Positions 8,649 to 16,755 of a DNA stretch of 64,000 nucleotides are shown piece by piece. The notes below the pieces were generated by a model. It saw only the letters and a program-made list of their open reading frames with translations. It made no database searches and was not told the origin of the DNA. The translations under genes were made by a program, and so were the position numbers. The number at the start of each line of letters is the position of its first letter. Within the stretch, counting starts at the first letter, position 1. Origin of the DNA: Amycolatopsis sp. FDAARGOS 1241 (GTDB lineage: Bacteria > Actinomycetota > Actinomycetes > Mycobacteriales > Pseudonocardiaceae); the NCBI RefSeq assembly GCF_016889705.1, contig NZ_CP069526.1, positions 3,100,001 through 3,164,000 of the forward strand, given 5' to 3'.

Positions 8649-9990
8649 TGACTCCAACGACCCCGGTCGGCTGGGCGTCACGCTTGCCGAATCGGCGGCA
8701 GCCGCCCACGACACGCTGGTCGTGTACTACGCCGGGCACGGCCTGCTCGACGAGCGTGGCGAGCTGTACTTGGGACTGCGGGGCACGAACCCGGATCACC
8801 CCATGTTCACGTCACTGCCCTTCGAGTGGGTGCGCCGGGCGATCCTCGCGAGTCCTGCGCGGAACCGGGTGCTGCTCCTTGATTGCTGCTTCTCCGGCCG
8901 CGCTATCGAAGCCATGGCAGACCCCGGCTCGGCCGGCGCATCCCAGATCGAGATCTCAGGGACATACACGCTGACGTCGGCGCCAGCGAACCGCACGTCG
9001 GTCGCCCCGGTCGGGGCAGAGCACACTGCATTCACCGGTGAGCTACTCGCGCTGCTGCGCCGCGGCATCCCCGGTGGCGGCGAAGTCGTCACCCTCAGCG
9101 AGATCTACCGCATTCTGTTGCAGGCGCATGCCGCGGCGGGCCTGCCAAAGCCCCAACAGCGCAACACCGAAACCGCCGAGAAACTGGCGCTGGCAAGGAA
9201 CGTGGCGCTCGTGCCGGAACCTACCTCCCAGGTGAAGCTGCTGCATCGACGACACTTGCCACGCGCGGACCTGCAGCCGAACCCGCGTTGGGTGCCCATC
9301 GGCTACGCGGCGGATGAGCCCGTCCCCGTGTACGCCGACTTCTACACTGACCAGCACTTCGTGGTCCTTGGGGATGCCGGTGTGGGCAAGACCAACGTGC
9401 TGCGTGGCATCGCAGGCGGGCTGACTGAGCGGTACTCACCCAAGGAGCTGGTGTTCGCGCTGGTCGACTTCCATCGAACTCTGCTGGGCTTCCTGCCCGA
9501 GCAGTACTTGCTCGGGTATGGAGTGCACTCGACACAGCTGAGCGCAATCGTGTCCGAGATGATCTCAGCGATGCGCAAGCGCGAGGGCGGCCAATGGGGC
9601 GGGCCGGAGTTGTTTGTCGTGGTGGACGATTACGACTCCATCCGGGGCCCGGACAATCCGCTCCTGCCGTTCCTCGAGCTGCTCCCTCGGGCTCATGAGA
9701 TCGCTCTGCACCTGGTCGTGGCCGCCGAACCGACGGACTCGGCCTCCGACCCGCTGCTGACGGCGCTGGAGACAACCGGGACCGCGGCGCTGCTGATGAG
9801 CGGGCAAGGCAAGTGGCGCTCCGCGCGACTGTCGACCCAGCCCATGGGCCACGGCACCTTCCTGCGTGATGCCCGAACCCGCGAGGTACGGACCGCATGG
9901 ATCCCGTACGAGCAGGCGACTCCGACCGTGGAACCCGTTCTTGAACCCTCTAGGCGGACGCCGCGTAGTGGGCTATCACGATCTCTGTAA
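8464..9990 (+). CDS. Caspase-like protease fused to a P-loop ATPase, EACC1-associated type
   Basis: 508 residues. The N-terminal half is a peptidase C14 (caspase) fold with catalytic His92 in VVYYAGHGL and Cys142 in LLLDCCFSG. Family members cut after Asp or Arg in target or self. A second domain from about residue 295 carries Walker A GDAGVGKT (303-310) and Walker B ELFVVVDDYD (382-391), like the last ATPase domain of FtsK/EccC proteins. That part may sense a threat or assemble the complex. ATG 8464 begins in a different frame within the upstream EACC1 gene, so the two are translated as a pair. It is most likely an anti-phage or regulated cell-death effector (inference from known EACC1 systems). 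Confidence 0.88.
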   Translation: MIEGPQLPEPDGTQVILIGTAAYNDSRLHDLPAVENNLTALLSVLTDPAIGGRLPGNCTTISDSNDPGRLGVTLAESAAAAHDTLVVYYAGHGLLDERGELYLGLRGTNPDHPMFTSLPFEWVRRAILASPARNRVLLLDCCFSGRAIEAMADPGSAGASQIEISGTYTLTSAPANRTSVAPVGAEHTAFTGELLALLRRGIPGGGEVVTLSEIYRILLQAHAAAGLPKPQQRNTETAEKLALARNVALVPEPTSQVKLLHRRHLPRADLQPNPRWVPIGYAADEPVPVYADFYTDQHFVVLGDAGVGKTNVLRGIAGGLTERYSPKELVFALVDFHRTLLGFLPEQYLLGYGVHSTQLSAIVSEMISAMRKREGGQWGGPELFVVVDDYDSIRGPDNPLLPFLELLPRAHEIALHLVVAAEPTDSASDPLLTALETTGTAALLMSGQGKWRSARLSTQPMGHGTFLRDARTREVRTAWIPYEQATPTVEPVLEPSRRTPRSGLSRSL

Positions 9991-10512
9991 GGGAACCTTA
10001 GGCAGAGAGGCAGGGAACGCCGGAGCATCCCGACGGCAGGCTCGCCGCCCCTTGTGAGGATCACTGCGCCCGGCTCGTGGGAAGCCTGCCCAGCCCTACG
10101 GCGCTGGGCAGGCTTACGGTGACGGGGCGCGTCCACCGGGTGGCTTGGCCTCGCCGTCGCCGTCGGCTCCTTGCGAGAGATCTGGCGGATGGGGATGCCG
10201 TGGGCTTCGGCGGCGATGGCGCAGAGGTGCCGCGCCGCGTGCGGGTGGACGGTGTCGGCGATCGCGCGTACGGCGGCTGCGTGGGCGCGGGTCGTTGTCG
10301 GGCGTCGGGGTCGTCGTCACACCCGGTTGAGCGAGGTCCATCGGCGACCTCGCTGACCTGCGGCGCAGGAGCGAAGTACCAGTTGAAGGTCGGTGTGACG
10401 TACACACTGGTCGTTTGATTTGTGGGTCCGAACGTGTTTTTATGTGTACAGAGATTGCAGATACAAGTGTACGCATGTGCGGTTGCATCTGTAGATTCGT
10501 GGATGAGGAGTG
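9991..10512. other. Non-coding stretch with a terminator-like hairpin and an antitoxin promoter region
   Basis: AAGCCTGCCCAGC (10082-10094) pairs with GCTGGGCAGGCTT (10103-10115), a likely terminator behind the caspase gene. Between 10120 and 10310 the minus strand has a short open segment (AVRAIADTVHPHAARHLCAI) without a start; I cannot name it. The last 80 bp are unusually AT-rich and probably hold the promoter of the antitoxin gene. Confidence 0.5.
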
Positions 10513-10947
10513 ATGACAGTGTCAACGACGCTGGCGGGCACGAGCGACCGTGACGTACTGATGGCGGACGAGCGCGACCAGCGCCAGGCGAAGGAACTGG
10601 CCAAGAAGCTGCCGATCACTGGTGCGCGGTTCAGCGCCGAATCGGCCGGCGAGGTTCCCGCCGAGCTGTCCGCGATCATCGCGCAGGTGGTCCAGGCCGT
10701 TGCGGCAGGGCACACCGTCACCGTCAACGCGATGCCGGAAGAGCTGACAACCACAGCAGCCGCGAAGCTGCTCGGGATCTCTCGCCCCACCCTGATGCGC
10801 AAGATCAAGGCGGACGAGATCCCAGCACACAAGGTCGGCACACACACAAGAGTTCGCACCAGCGACGTGCTAGCCGAGCAACGAGCCCGCCGGCAGCGCC
10901 AGATCGCAGCGTTCGACGAACTGCGCGCCTTGGAAGAAGAAGACTGA
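10513..10947 (+). CDS. Excisionase-type HTH antitoxin
   Basis: 144 residues from ATG 10513. GTG 10519, eight bases after GAGGAG, is an equally good start. The C-terminal half is a MerR/excisionase-like winged helix (TTTAAAKLLGISRPTLMRKI, DEIPAHKVGTHTRVRTSDVL) followed by a charged tail (RRQRQIAAFDELRALEEED). The layout fits the antitoxin of a type II toxin-antitoxin pair: a DNA-binding domain for autoregulation and a flexible acidic tail to block the toxin. The PIN-domain gene follows 78 bp downstream. Confidence 0.85.
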   Translation: MTVSTTLAGTSDRDVLMADERDQRQAKELAKKLPITGARFSAESAGEVPAELSAIIAQVVQAVAAGHTVTVNAMPEELTTTAAAKLLGISRPTLMRKIKADEIPAHKVGTHTRVRTSDVLAEQRARRQRQIAAFDELRALEEED

Positions 10948-10977
10948 TCCACGACCGTGGTCGGACCGGTCCGGCTT

Positions 10978-11003
10978 CACCTGCACGGACCACCGTGCAG
11001 GTG
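10978..11003 (+). promoter_or_regulatory. Hairpin between antitoxin and toxin genes
   Basis: CACCTGCACGG (10978-10988), loop ACCA, CCGTGCAGGTG (10993-11003): an 11-bp perfect stem. It could attenuate read-through into the toxin or serve as an operator. A TAATCT -10-like box at 11017-11022, just before GTG 11026/11029, suggests a separate leaderless toxin promoter. Confidence 0.5.
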
Positions 11004-11025
11004 CCGGGGCGGTGACTAATCTTGC

Positions 11026-11664
11026 GTGGTGACTGTCGCAAGAGTGTTCGTCGACGCGAACGTGTTGTACTCACGCACCCTGCGCGACTGGCTCTGTTTG
11101 CTGCGCAAGTACGGGCCTGAGGTGATGGACGGCGAGATCTTCATCGTCTACTGGACCGAGCATGTCCTCAGCGAGGCGACCTACCACCTGCTGAAGAAGC
11201 ACCCCGCGTGGGACGGCGCCAAGCTCACACAGATCCGCGACCGCATCGTGGCCACCTTTGAGGGCGGGCGCGTTGAGGACTTCACCGTCGACGGCTCATT
11301 CCCGGGTACCGACCGCAACGACCAGCACGTTCACGCCGCAGCCGTGGCATGCGATGCCGACATCCTGCTCAGCGACGACGGCGGCTTCTCCGTCGACGAG
11401 GAGGCCGCCGACGACCTGCCGTACGAGGTGTTTCTTCCCGATGACTTCTTCCTGCTCATCGAGGAGAACATGCCGGAGGTCGTGCGGCGGGTGACTCTCG
11501 AGCAAACTCTCTACTGGCGCGGCCGCAAGACAGGGCGTGCTGACCTGGCGCGGCCGCTGATCGACGCTGGTTGCCCGGAGTTCGCGAAGCGGGTGCGCTT
11601 CCACCAGAGTCAGCTGTCGCTGCCGGCCGAATCCGAGGCCAAGAGCGAAGGAAAGGCCAGCTGA
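11026..11664 (+). CDS. PIN-domain ribonuclease toxin
   Basis: About 212 residues; GTG 11029 is an in-frame alternative. It shows the PIN metal-binding acidic residues: Asp in VFVDANVLYS, Glu in TEHVLSEATYHLL, and Asp in DRNDQHVHAAAVACDADILL and SDDGG. PIN toxins cut RNA with Mg/Mn. The C-terminal ~70 residues (WRGRKTGRADLARPLIDAG) extend past the minimal fold and may contact the antitoxin. It pairs with the preceding excisionase-type antitoxin. Confidence 0.88.
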   Translation: MVTVARVFVDANVLYSRTLRDWLCLLRKYGPEVMDGEIFIVYWTEHVLSEATYHLLKKHPAWDGAKLTQIRDRIVATFEGGRVEDFTVDGSFPGTDRNDQHVHAAAVACDADILLSDDGGFSVDEEAADDLPYEVFLPDDFFLLIEENMPEVVRRVTLEQTLYWRGRKTGRADLARPLIDAGCPEFAKRVRFHQSQLSLPAESEAKSEGKAS

Positions 11665-12030
11665 CCAACGCTCAGCGCCCTCGCCCCACCTCCGCCGTAG
11701 ACTCGCGTTCGAGGCTCGACGTCCGCGTGGTGAGTACGGCAGCACGGATCTTCCGGTGCGGCCGGCGTTGCGGCACGTGCGGAACGCGCACGGTCCACAC
11801 GCCGGGCCACTGCCCGCGCCGGCACCCTGTGCCTGACTCGGGTACGTTCTCGTGGATCGTGGCGCTGCGCCTGCACGCGCTCATCTGCCTCCGTCGCCGC
11901 GACGAGGGGCACATCGACGACCACCAGTGGGCGGTCATCGACCCGGCTTACGAGCAGCTCGGCGAGGACGAGGCGAAACGAGCAGGGCTGGAGCCGGTCG
12001 CGGTGCCGCCGAGCGTGCCGGCCGGGCCGG
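11665..12030. other. Gene-free stretch, possibly the 5' part of the decayed acetyltransferase
   Basis: No convincing gene. One plus-strand frame (HIDDHQWAVIDPAYEQLGE, around 11910) looks protein-like. It meets the acetyltransferase remnant at a frame change near 12025, so it may be the same dead gene. Confidence 0.35.
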
Positions 12031-12402
12031 ATCGAGCTGCACCTGGACGGCGTCGCGGTCGGCATCCCCGAGCTGGCGGTGTGCCCTCGCGACTGGACCG
12101 GCGTGCTCGAGCACGTCCAAGTCGACGACGGGCACCGCGGCCGCGGCTACGGACGCATCCTCGCCCTGGCCGCGTTCTCGCGGGTGGACTGGTCCACCGA
12201 TGGGCCGCACTGAGTGCGCGGCGATCGACGGGTACGGGCGCTGCGCGCGGCCCAGCAGGGCACCGGGTACACGAGGACAACCACGCTGATCGAGGACACC
12301 CGCGAGGCGCGCGGGTTCGGCGGCCGGCTACCGCTGCCGGCGGTTGGGGAGCCGTTGTACTGCCGGCACATGCTCGACGCGGCCGCGACGCTGGCGATGT
12401 AG
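12031..12402 (+). pseudogene. GNAT acetyltransferase remnant
   Basis: The frame reads EHVQVDDGHRGRGYGRILAL, the acetyl-CoA-binding motif A (R-G-x-G-x-G/A) of GNAT enzymes. After an in-frame TGA (12211-12213) it resumes with TLIEDTREARGFGGRLPLP and GEPLYCRHM, matching the ending of GNAT proteins common on actinobacterial phages and plasmids. No usable start codon precedes it. The gene is inactive by nonsense and probably frameshift. Confidence 0.55.
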
Positions 12403-12566
12403 ATGCACGAAACGGCCGCCGCACAGTCGGGGGGAGGCGCGCGGCGGCCGTTCGTAGACGCTCTGGAGGCTCCCGCTGCTGACCGCAACCTCGTGACCGT
12501 TCTGTGTCCTCGCGCGGTGTTTTCGCCCTGCTCCGCCCGACTTACCGTGGGTGAGAGGTGGGTGCC

Positions 12567-13250
12567 ATGTCACTACGTCATTGGATCGGCGCCTTGGTGG
12601 GTGCCGTTTTACTGGTGCTGGCGACCGCGTGCGGAGGCATGGGCTCGGGCGGGTTGGGTTCTGGCGACACCGAGACCACGAACTCGAGACCTGAGACCAC
12701 GGACTCGAGCCCCGGGATGGAGAGCACGGGGCCCGAAGTGCCGCTGCCGCCAGGGCAGGGTGGCTCCGTGCAGCTCGCGGGTCTGCCCATCGGGGTGGCC
12801 CAGGGCGAGAGCGGGACGATGGAATGCCTGAGCGTGAGCTGGCTGGGCAATCCGGCGATCCCCGATGGGGTCGAAGTCGTGGTGACCACTATCAGCGTCG
12901 GCCCCTCCGACGTGGTGTCTGGTAGCGAAGGGTGCGGCGAGAAACCGGCCTGCACATCGTTCACGTTCACCGCAGAGGCGCTGCCGTGCTCGGTCGGCAT
13001 CACGTGGGTTGACCAGTCCCGAAAAGGAAGCCTGAGCATGAATGGCCGGCTGACGTGCGGCGGGGACCAGAGCACCTGCGAGAAGTTCGCGAGCCAGACG
13101 AAAACCGGCCAGCACGTGAACATCGACCCCCCCGAGAGGGAGATCTCTCCCAAGACCACCAAATCCTCCTCGCCCAAGACCACCGAATCCTCGGCGGAGA
13201 CGTCCAAGACGACGACTGAAACCACCATTACGTCGACGACCTCGGGCTGA
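12567..13250 (+). CDS. Secreted lipoprotein of unknown function
   Basis: 227 residues. A lipobox (VLATAC) ends a hydrophobic signal, so the mature protein is lipid-anchored at Cys outside the membrane. A Thr/Ser/Glu-rich linker follows, then a compact core with several Cys (GCGEKPACTSF, CGGDQSTCEKF) likely forming disulfides, and a Ser/Thr/Lys-rich low-complexity tail. ATG 12567 sits nine bases after GAGAGGTGG. No relative recognised. Confidence 0.75.
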   Translation: MSLRHWIGALVGAVLLVLATACGGMGSGGLGSGDTETTNSRPETTDSSPGMESTGPEVPLPPGQGGSVQLAGLPIGVAQGESGTMECLSVSWLGNPAIPDGVEVVVTTISVGPSDVVSGSEGCGEKPACTSFTFTAEALPCSVGITWVDQSRKGSLSMNGRLTCGGDQSTCEKFASQTKTGQHVNIDPPEREISPKTTKSSSPKTTESSAETSKTTTETTITSTTSG

Positions 13251-13337
13251 GCGCGGAACATGGCACTGCACGCACGGAAGACGGTCGAGCCGTGCAGGCA
13301 GTCCCGACGGTGTACATCACGTCACCAGGGTTGACGA

Positions 13338-13600
13338 TCATCGATCGGGCCGGTCGTTGAGGAAGCGGCGGAGCCGTTCGGCGTGGTGGCCGTGGTCGAC
13401 GGCGAACTCGGCCAGCTCCGCGGGTGTCGGTTTGCGCAGGGACACGCCGAAGGGCCCGGTTTGGTAGATCGCGGGCTCGGTTCAGGCGAAGCAGACGAGG
13501 AAGTCGCCGTCGGCCGGCGGATCGTGATGCTTTCTGGTCCGGCGGGCCGGCCGAGTCGACTGGCGTGCCGCAGAACGGGCACGGCTGCCGGGTGAATCTG
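13338..13600 (-). pseudogene. Frameshifted zinc-ribbon protein of mobile-element type
   Basis: On the minus strand CPFCGTPVDSAGPPDQ is followed, after a frame change near 13520, by DFLVCFACTEPAIYQTG and TPAELAEFAVDHGHHAERL, ending RRFLNDRPDR before TGA. The two CxxC pairs form a zinc ribbon. Similar small proteins are frequent on actinobacterial phages and integrative plasmids. Confidence 0.55.
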
Positions 13601-14371
13601 GTCGGGCTCAGTCTCCCGGTGGCTGTGGTCAAGGCGACATACGAAAGACTCTTCGCGATCGGGGTCAACGATGTGCGCTCCAGGCTTTGCTATGCCCGGT
13701 ACCTCCTGATGCATGGTCCCGATTGGGACCAAGAGGCCCGGGAAATCCTCCGCCAGCTCGAGGAGCCGGCGCGACAAGCTGGTGTCTGGGATGCCGCCTT
13801 TCTTGGTCATCATCCGGTCTTCTATGAAGGCCCGCCCAGGTAGGGGTTGTCTTGGAAGCAGGTCGTGCCGTGGGACTTTCCGGGAACGTCTGCTGGACGG
13901 CATCGACCGTCAGGAGAGGACTGGAGGCGACGGGTGGTTGCGGTGACCGCGGAGCTGCTCGCCGGAGCCGGCCACCAGGGCTTCACAGCCGGGCTGCGCC
14001 TCGCCCCTCCAACACCGAACCCCTGGGCTGTCTACGTGCCCGCCTGGAACCGCGAGACGGCGTTCCAGCAGCACCAGCGAGCGACGTCGCTGCTGGCCAT
14101 GGGGAAAGCAGCAGCCGCCGCGTGTCACGTCCGCGGCGGACAAGCGGGGAAGCACCGTCGGAAAACGGCAGGGTCGGGGGCCAACCGGGTCATGCCGCGC
14201 CGGAGCCGGGCTGTGGACCGACTCCACCCGCCGAGCCCCCTCCTCCCAACCCGTTTTTGTCCGCACCAGCACGAGAAAAAAGCCAGCGTCCAAACCGGAC
14301 CCGAAAGCCCTGGTCACGCCCCTGGCTCAGGCTTAATCTGGCCAAAAATGCAACCACCGGGAGGTGGCAGG
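13601..14371. other. Gene-poor stretch
   Basis: Open frames here change phase often and none has a good start. The plus strand around 13940-14100 reads protein-like (NPWAVYVPAWNRETAFQQHQ), but I recognise no family. Ribosome site GGGAGG for the next gene lies at 14359-14364. Confidence 0.4.
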
Positions 14372-14845
14372 ATGAAGTCACATCACGCGATTCGGGTGGC
14401 TGTCGCCACCTTGAGCATCTTCGGCGCTGTAGGGCTCGTCAATGCGGCTCCGGCGCAAGCCCAGAACCAAGCCTACGTGGCCGTGTCGTTCGCCCCGTCG
14501 GTCAGCCAGCCCGAATTTGTCGCGGGAAACACGCAGGCTGAGGCCACATCCTTGGCCTTGAGTCTCTGTCGGCAATTCGCCGGCAGCTACCCCAACTACC
14601 AGAACGACTGTCAGGGCGGGGCCTGGGTGCACAACGGCTCGGTGGCGATAGCGGGAGACGGTTCGTTCAACCCCGGAGAGCCGTCCGGACCGTGGGGAAC
14701 CGGCTGGGGTAATACCGGGGACCGAGCGACCCAAGAGGCGAGGATGGTCTGCCAGAACTCGGGCGGGCAGGGCTGCGCGCCCCACGGAAGCCAGCAGTCA
14801 CCCTCCTACGACCCCAACCAGCCGACTGAGGGAGGCTCTTTCTGA
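14372..14845 (+). CDS. Secreted DUF4189-like protein
   Basis: 157 residues. The signal peptide is clear, with likely cleavage after AQA (residues 29-31). The mature part shows two Cys pairs and an alternating AYVAVSFAPS...EATSLALSLC...WVHNGSVAIAGDG pattern. This resembles DUF4189-type exported proteins, in which small residues and paired Cys support a compact domain. The C-terminus is Gly/Pro/Ser-rich. ATG 14372 has GGGAGG eight bases upstream. Monocistronic; function unknown. Confidence 0.72.
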   Translation: MKSHHAIRVAVATLSIFGAVGLVNAAPAQAQNQAYVAVSFAPSVSQPEFVAGNTQAEATSLALSLCRQFAGSYPNYQNDCQGGAWVHNGSVAIAGDGSFNPGEPSGPWGTGWGNTGDRATQEARMVCQNSGGQGCAPHGSQQSPSYDPNQPTEGGSF

Positions 14846-15041
14846 CAGCGGCGCACCGATCGGCGCAGTGCTCAACCTGACCGACACTCAACCTGACCGA
14901 CAACGACCCCGACCGCCCTGGCTTGTGGCAACGCCAAGGCGACCAATGGGTTCCGGTAGATCCCGTCTCGTAGGCTGCTGACCTGCGATCTTACTCGCAC
15001 ACGTCGCGTTTTCAACGGCATTAGATCGACATACGATAGAT

Positions 15042-15622
15042 ATGAGAATACGAATGAGAAAGGCGATGAGTCTCCAGCAGGGGGACGACAGCAACGAACC
15101 CGGCGAGGTCGCGTACGACGACCCCCGCGTCCGCAACGCGATAGCCGACGAGGTGGAGCGGCGCGGGGCAACCAGGCGGAAGAGACCGTCGACGAGACCA
15201 TCAAGGCCGCAGTCATCGATCTTCGTGCGGTGGCCGCCGAGGGTGTCTACGCCGTCGCCGAGCTGATCACCAAGTACGAGGACTCCCGCGTCCGCAACGC
15301 GCTCCACGGCGAGCTGGAGCGGGGACGCGGCGAGTTCGCCGCCGAGACCTGGCGGCAGGCCTGCGACATCGCCGACCAGGAAGCGCTGGTCGACGACGCT
15401 GTCGTGGCGGTGAGCTCCGACATCGACACCGCGTTGTCCGCGGCGGCTACGCCCGCCGCGCCGCCGGCGAGCTGGACGAGGGGCACGTCGAGTACCTCGA
15501 AGGCGACGCCCAGGACGTCGTCCGGCATCTCGAAGACGCGGCTCACTCGCTGCGCGCCGCCCGCGCCCGCACCGGGCGGCAACCCGGTGACGGCGTCTGC
15601 AGGGACCTGGAGGCGCGGATGA
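15042..15622 (+). pseudogene. Frameshifted mobile-element protein, unknown family
   Basis: Coding character moves between frames. It reads DDPRVRNAIADEVER, then from about 15161 TVDETIKAAVIDLRAVAAEG and ITKYEDSRVRNALHGELERG. After a shift near 15445 it becomes ELDEGHVEYLEGDAQDVVRH and ends DLEARMRG. A helical, charged protein of about 190 residues is implied. I recognise no domain. At least two frameshifts make it dead. Confidence 0.45.
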
Positions 15623-15639
15623 GGGGTCTGCTACCGCCG

Positions 15640-16302
15640 ATCCAAACGCACGTGGGCAGCTGCTACGTGGACGGGCCTCTCGGACCACCAGTGGAACAAC
15701 GAGGGCCTGCTCGACGCGGACCGGGGCGTGATCGTGATGGGCACCGACAACGTCGAGCGGGCGCAGGAGCTCGCGGATACGCGATCAAGCGATGGTTCGG
15801 TGCGAACGTCGCCGCGGCCCGGCCGGTCCCGGGCACTTGGTACCTCGTCGCCGCACCGCACAGCGAAGACGACGCGATGTGGATGAACGGTCCTCCCGAG
15901 CGGGGCTGCCCTGGCGTCCTGTTCACCGCGCAACCCGCTGAGGCCGTGGGCGACAGCGGCCACCAGACCCCCGGCTTCGACGGTGCTCGGTGCATGAAGA
16001 AATCCCAGATGAAACGGAGCAGGACATGGCGATCACGAACAACACGGAGGCGGAGCGGTGTCGACGCTGACGTACTGGCTCGCCGGTGTCGGCCGCAGCG
16101 CCATGGGTGTGCCGTCCGAGGAGCACGCAAGCAGGCCCTCGCGACGCCGGCTAACGCGTCGTACAAGAAGCTGATAGCCGGGGTTGGGCCGGCCGACGTC
16201 GACGAGCTGTGGGCGAAGATCGTGGCCCGCGTCGACGGCCAGCACGCCGATGCCGACGCCGCCGCCGGTGCTCTCGCCTCGGAGTCGAAGGTGCGGGCGT
16301 GA
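15640..16302 (+). pseudogene. Remnants of mobile-element genes
   Basis: Pieces in different frames: LSDHQWNNEGLLDADRGVIV and TDNVERAQELAD, then after a shift near 15780 IKRWFGANVAAARPVPGTWY and LVAAPHSEDDAMWMNG. Further on comes KLIAGVGPADVDELWAKIVA. These look like small helical proteins of integrative plasmids or phages. None has an intact frame. Confidence 0.4.
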
Positions 16303-16455
16303 CGTCGACGATGTACGAGCAGCGGAACACGGTGGGCCGGTGGGTTTCCGATGCTGCCGCCGCGGCTCGAGGGCGAGACCGAGAGCGACCGCCGAGCACG
16401 GTTGCTGAAGCGGAAGATGTACGACCACCAGCCACCAGCCCGGCAGGTGAGGACC

Positions 16456-16560
16456 GGGTGTCCGCCGGAGAAGCATCCCGCCGCGCACTGATGGACGCGA
16501 TCCTCTACATCGGGCGTACCGGGTGCTCGCGGCCGCAACTTCCCACCCTGGCAGACCGGG
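16456..16560 (+). mobile_element. IS5-like transposase fragment
   Basis: The plus strand reads EASRRALMDAILYIGRTGCS followed by RPQLP, close to the conserved start of IS5-family (DUF4096) transposases (RRxxLxAILYxxRTGCxWRxLP). About 35 codons survive with no terminal repeats or rest of the gene. Confidence 0.55.
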
Positions 16561-16755
16561 GTTATGTTGGAGTAATCGCCGCTGGTCAGGCCCATTGTGG
16601 CGAGGTGATCGGCGCGGCCAGATCTGGCCGGCAGCGGTGGGTGGCTGGGCATGTTCACCCGGACGCTTCCTGGCCACCCTTCTGGCTGGGAGCGTGCGGG
16701 CGCTGGCGGGCGTCTGGTGAGGAAGCGGCGTGGCTGCCACCGGAGCGGAGGCCTG

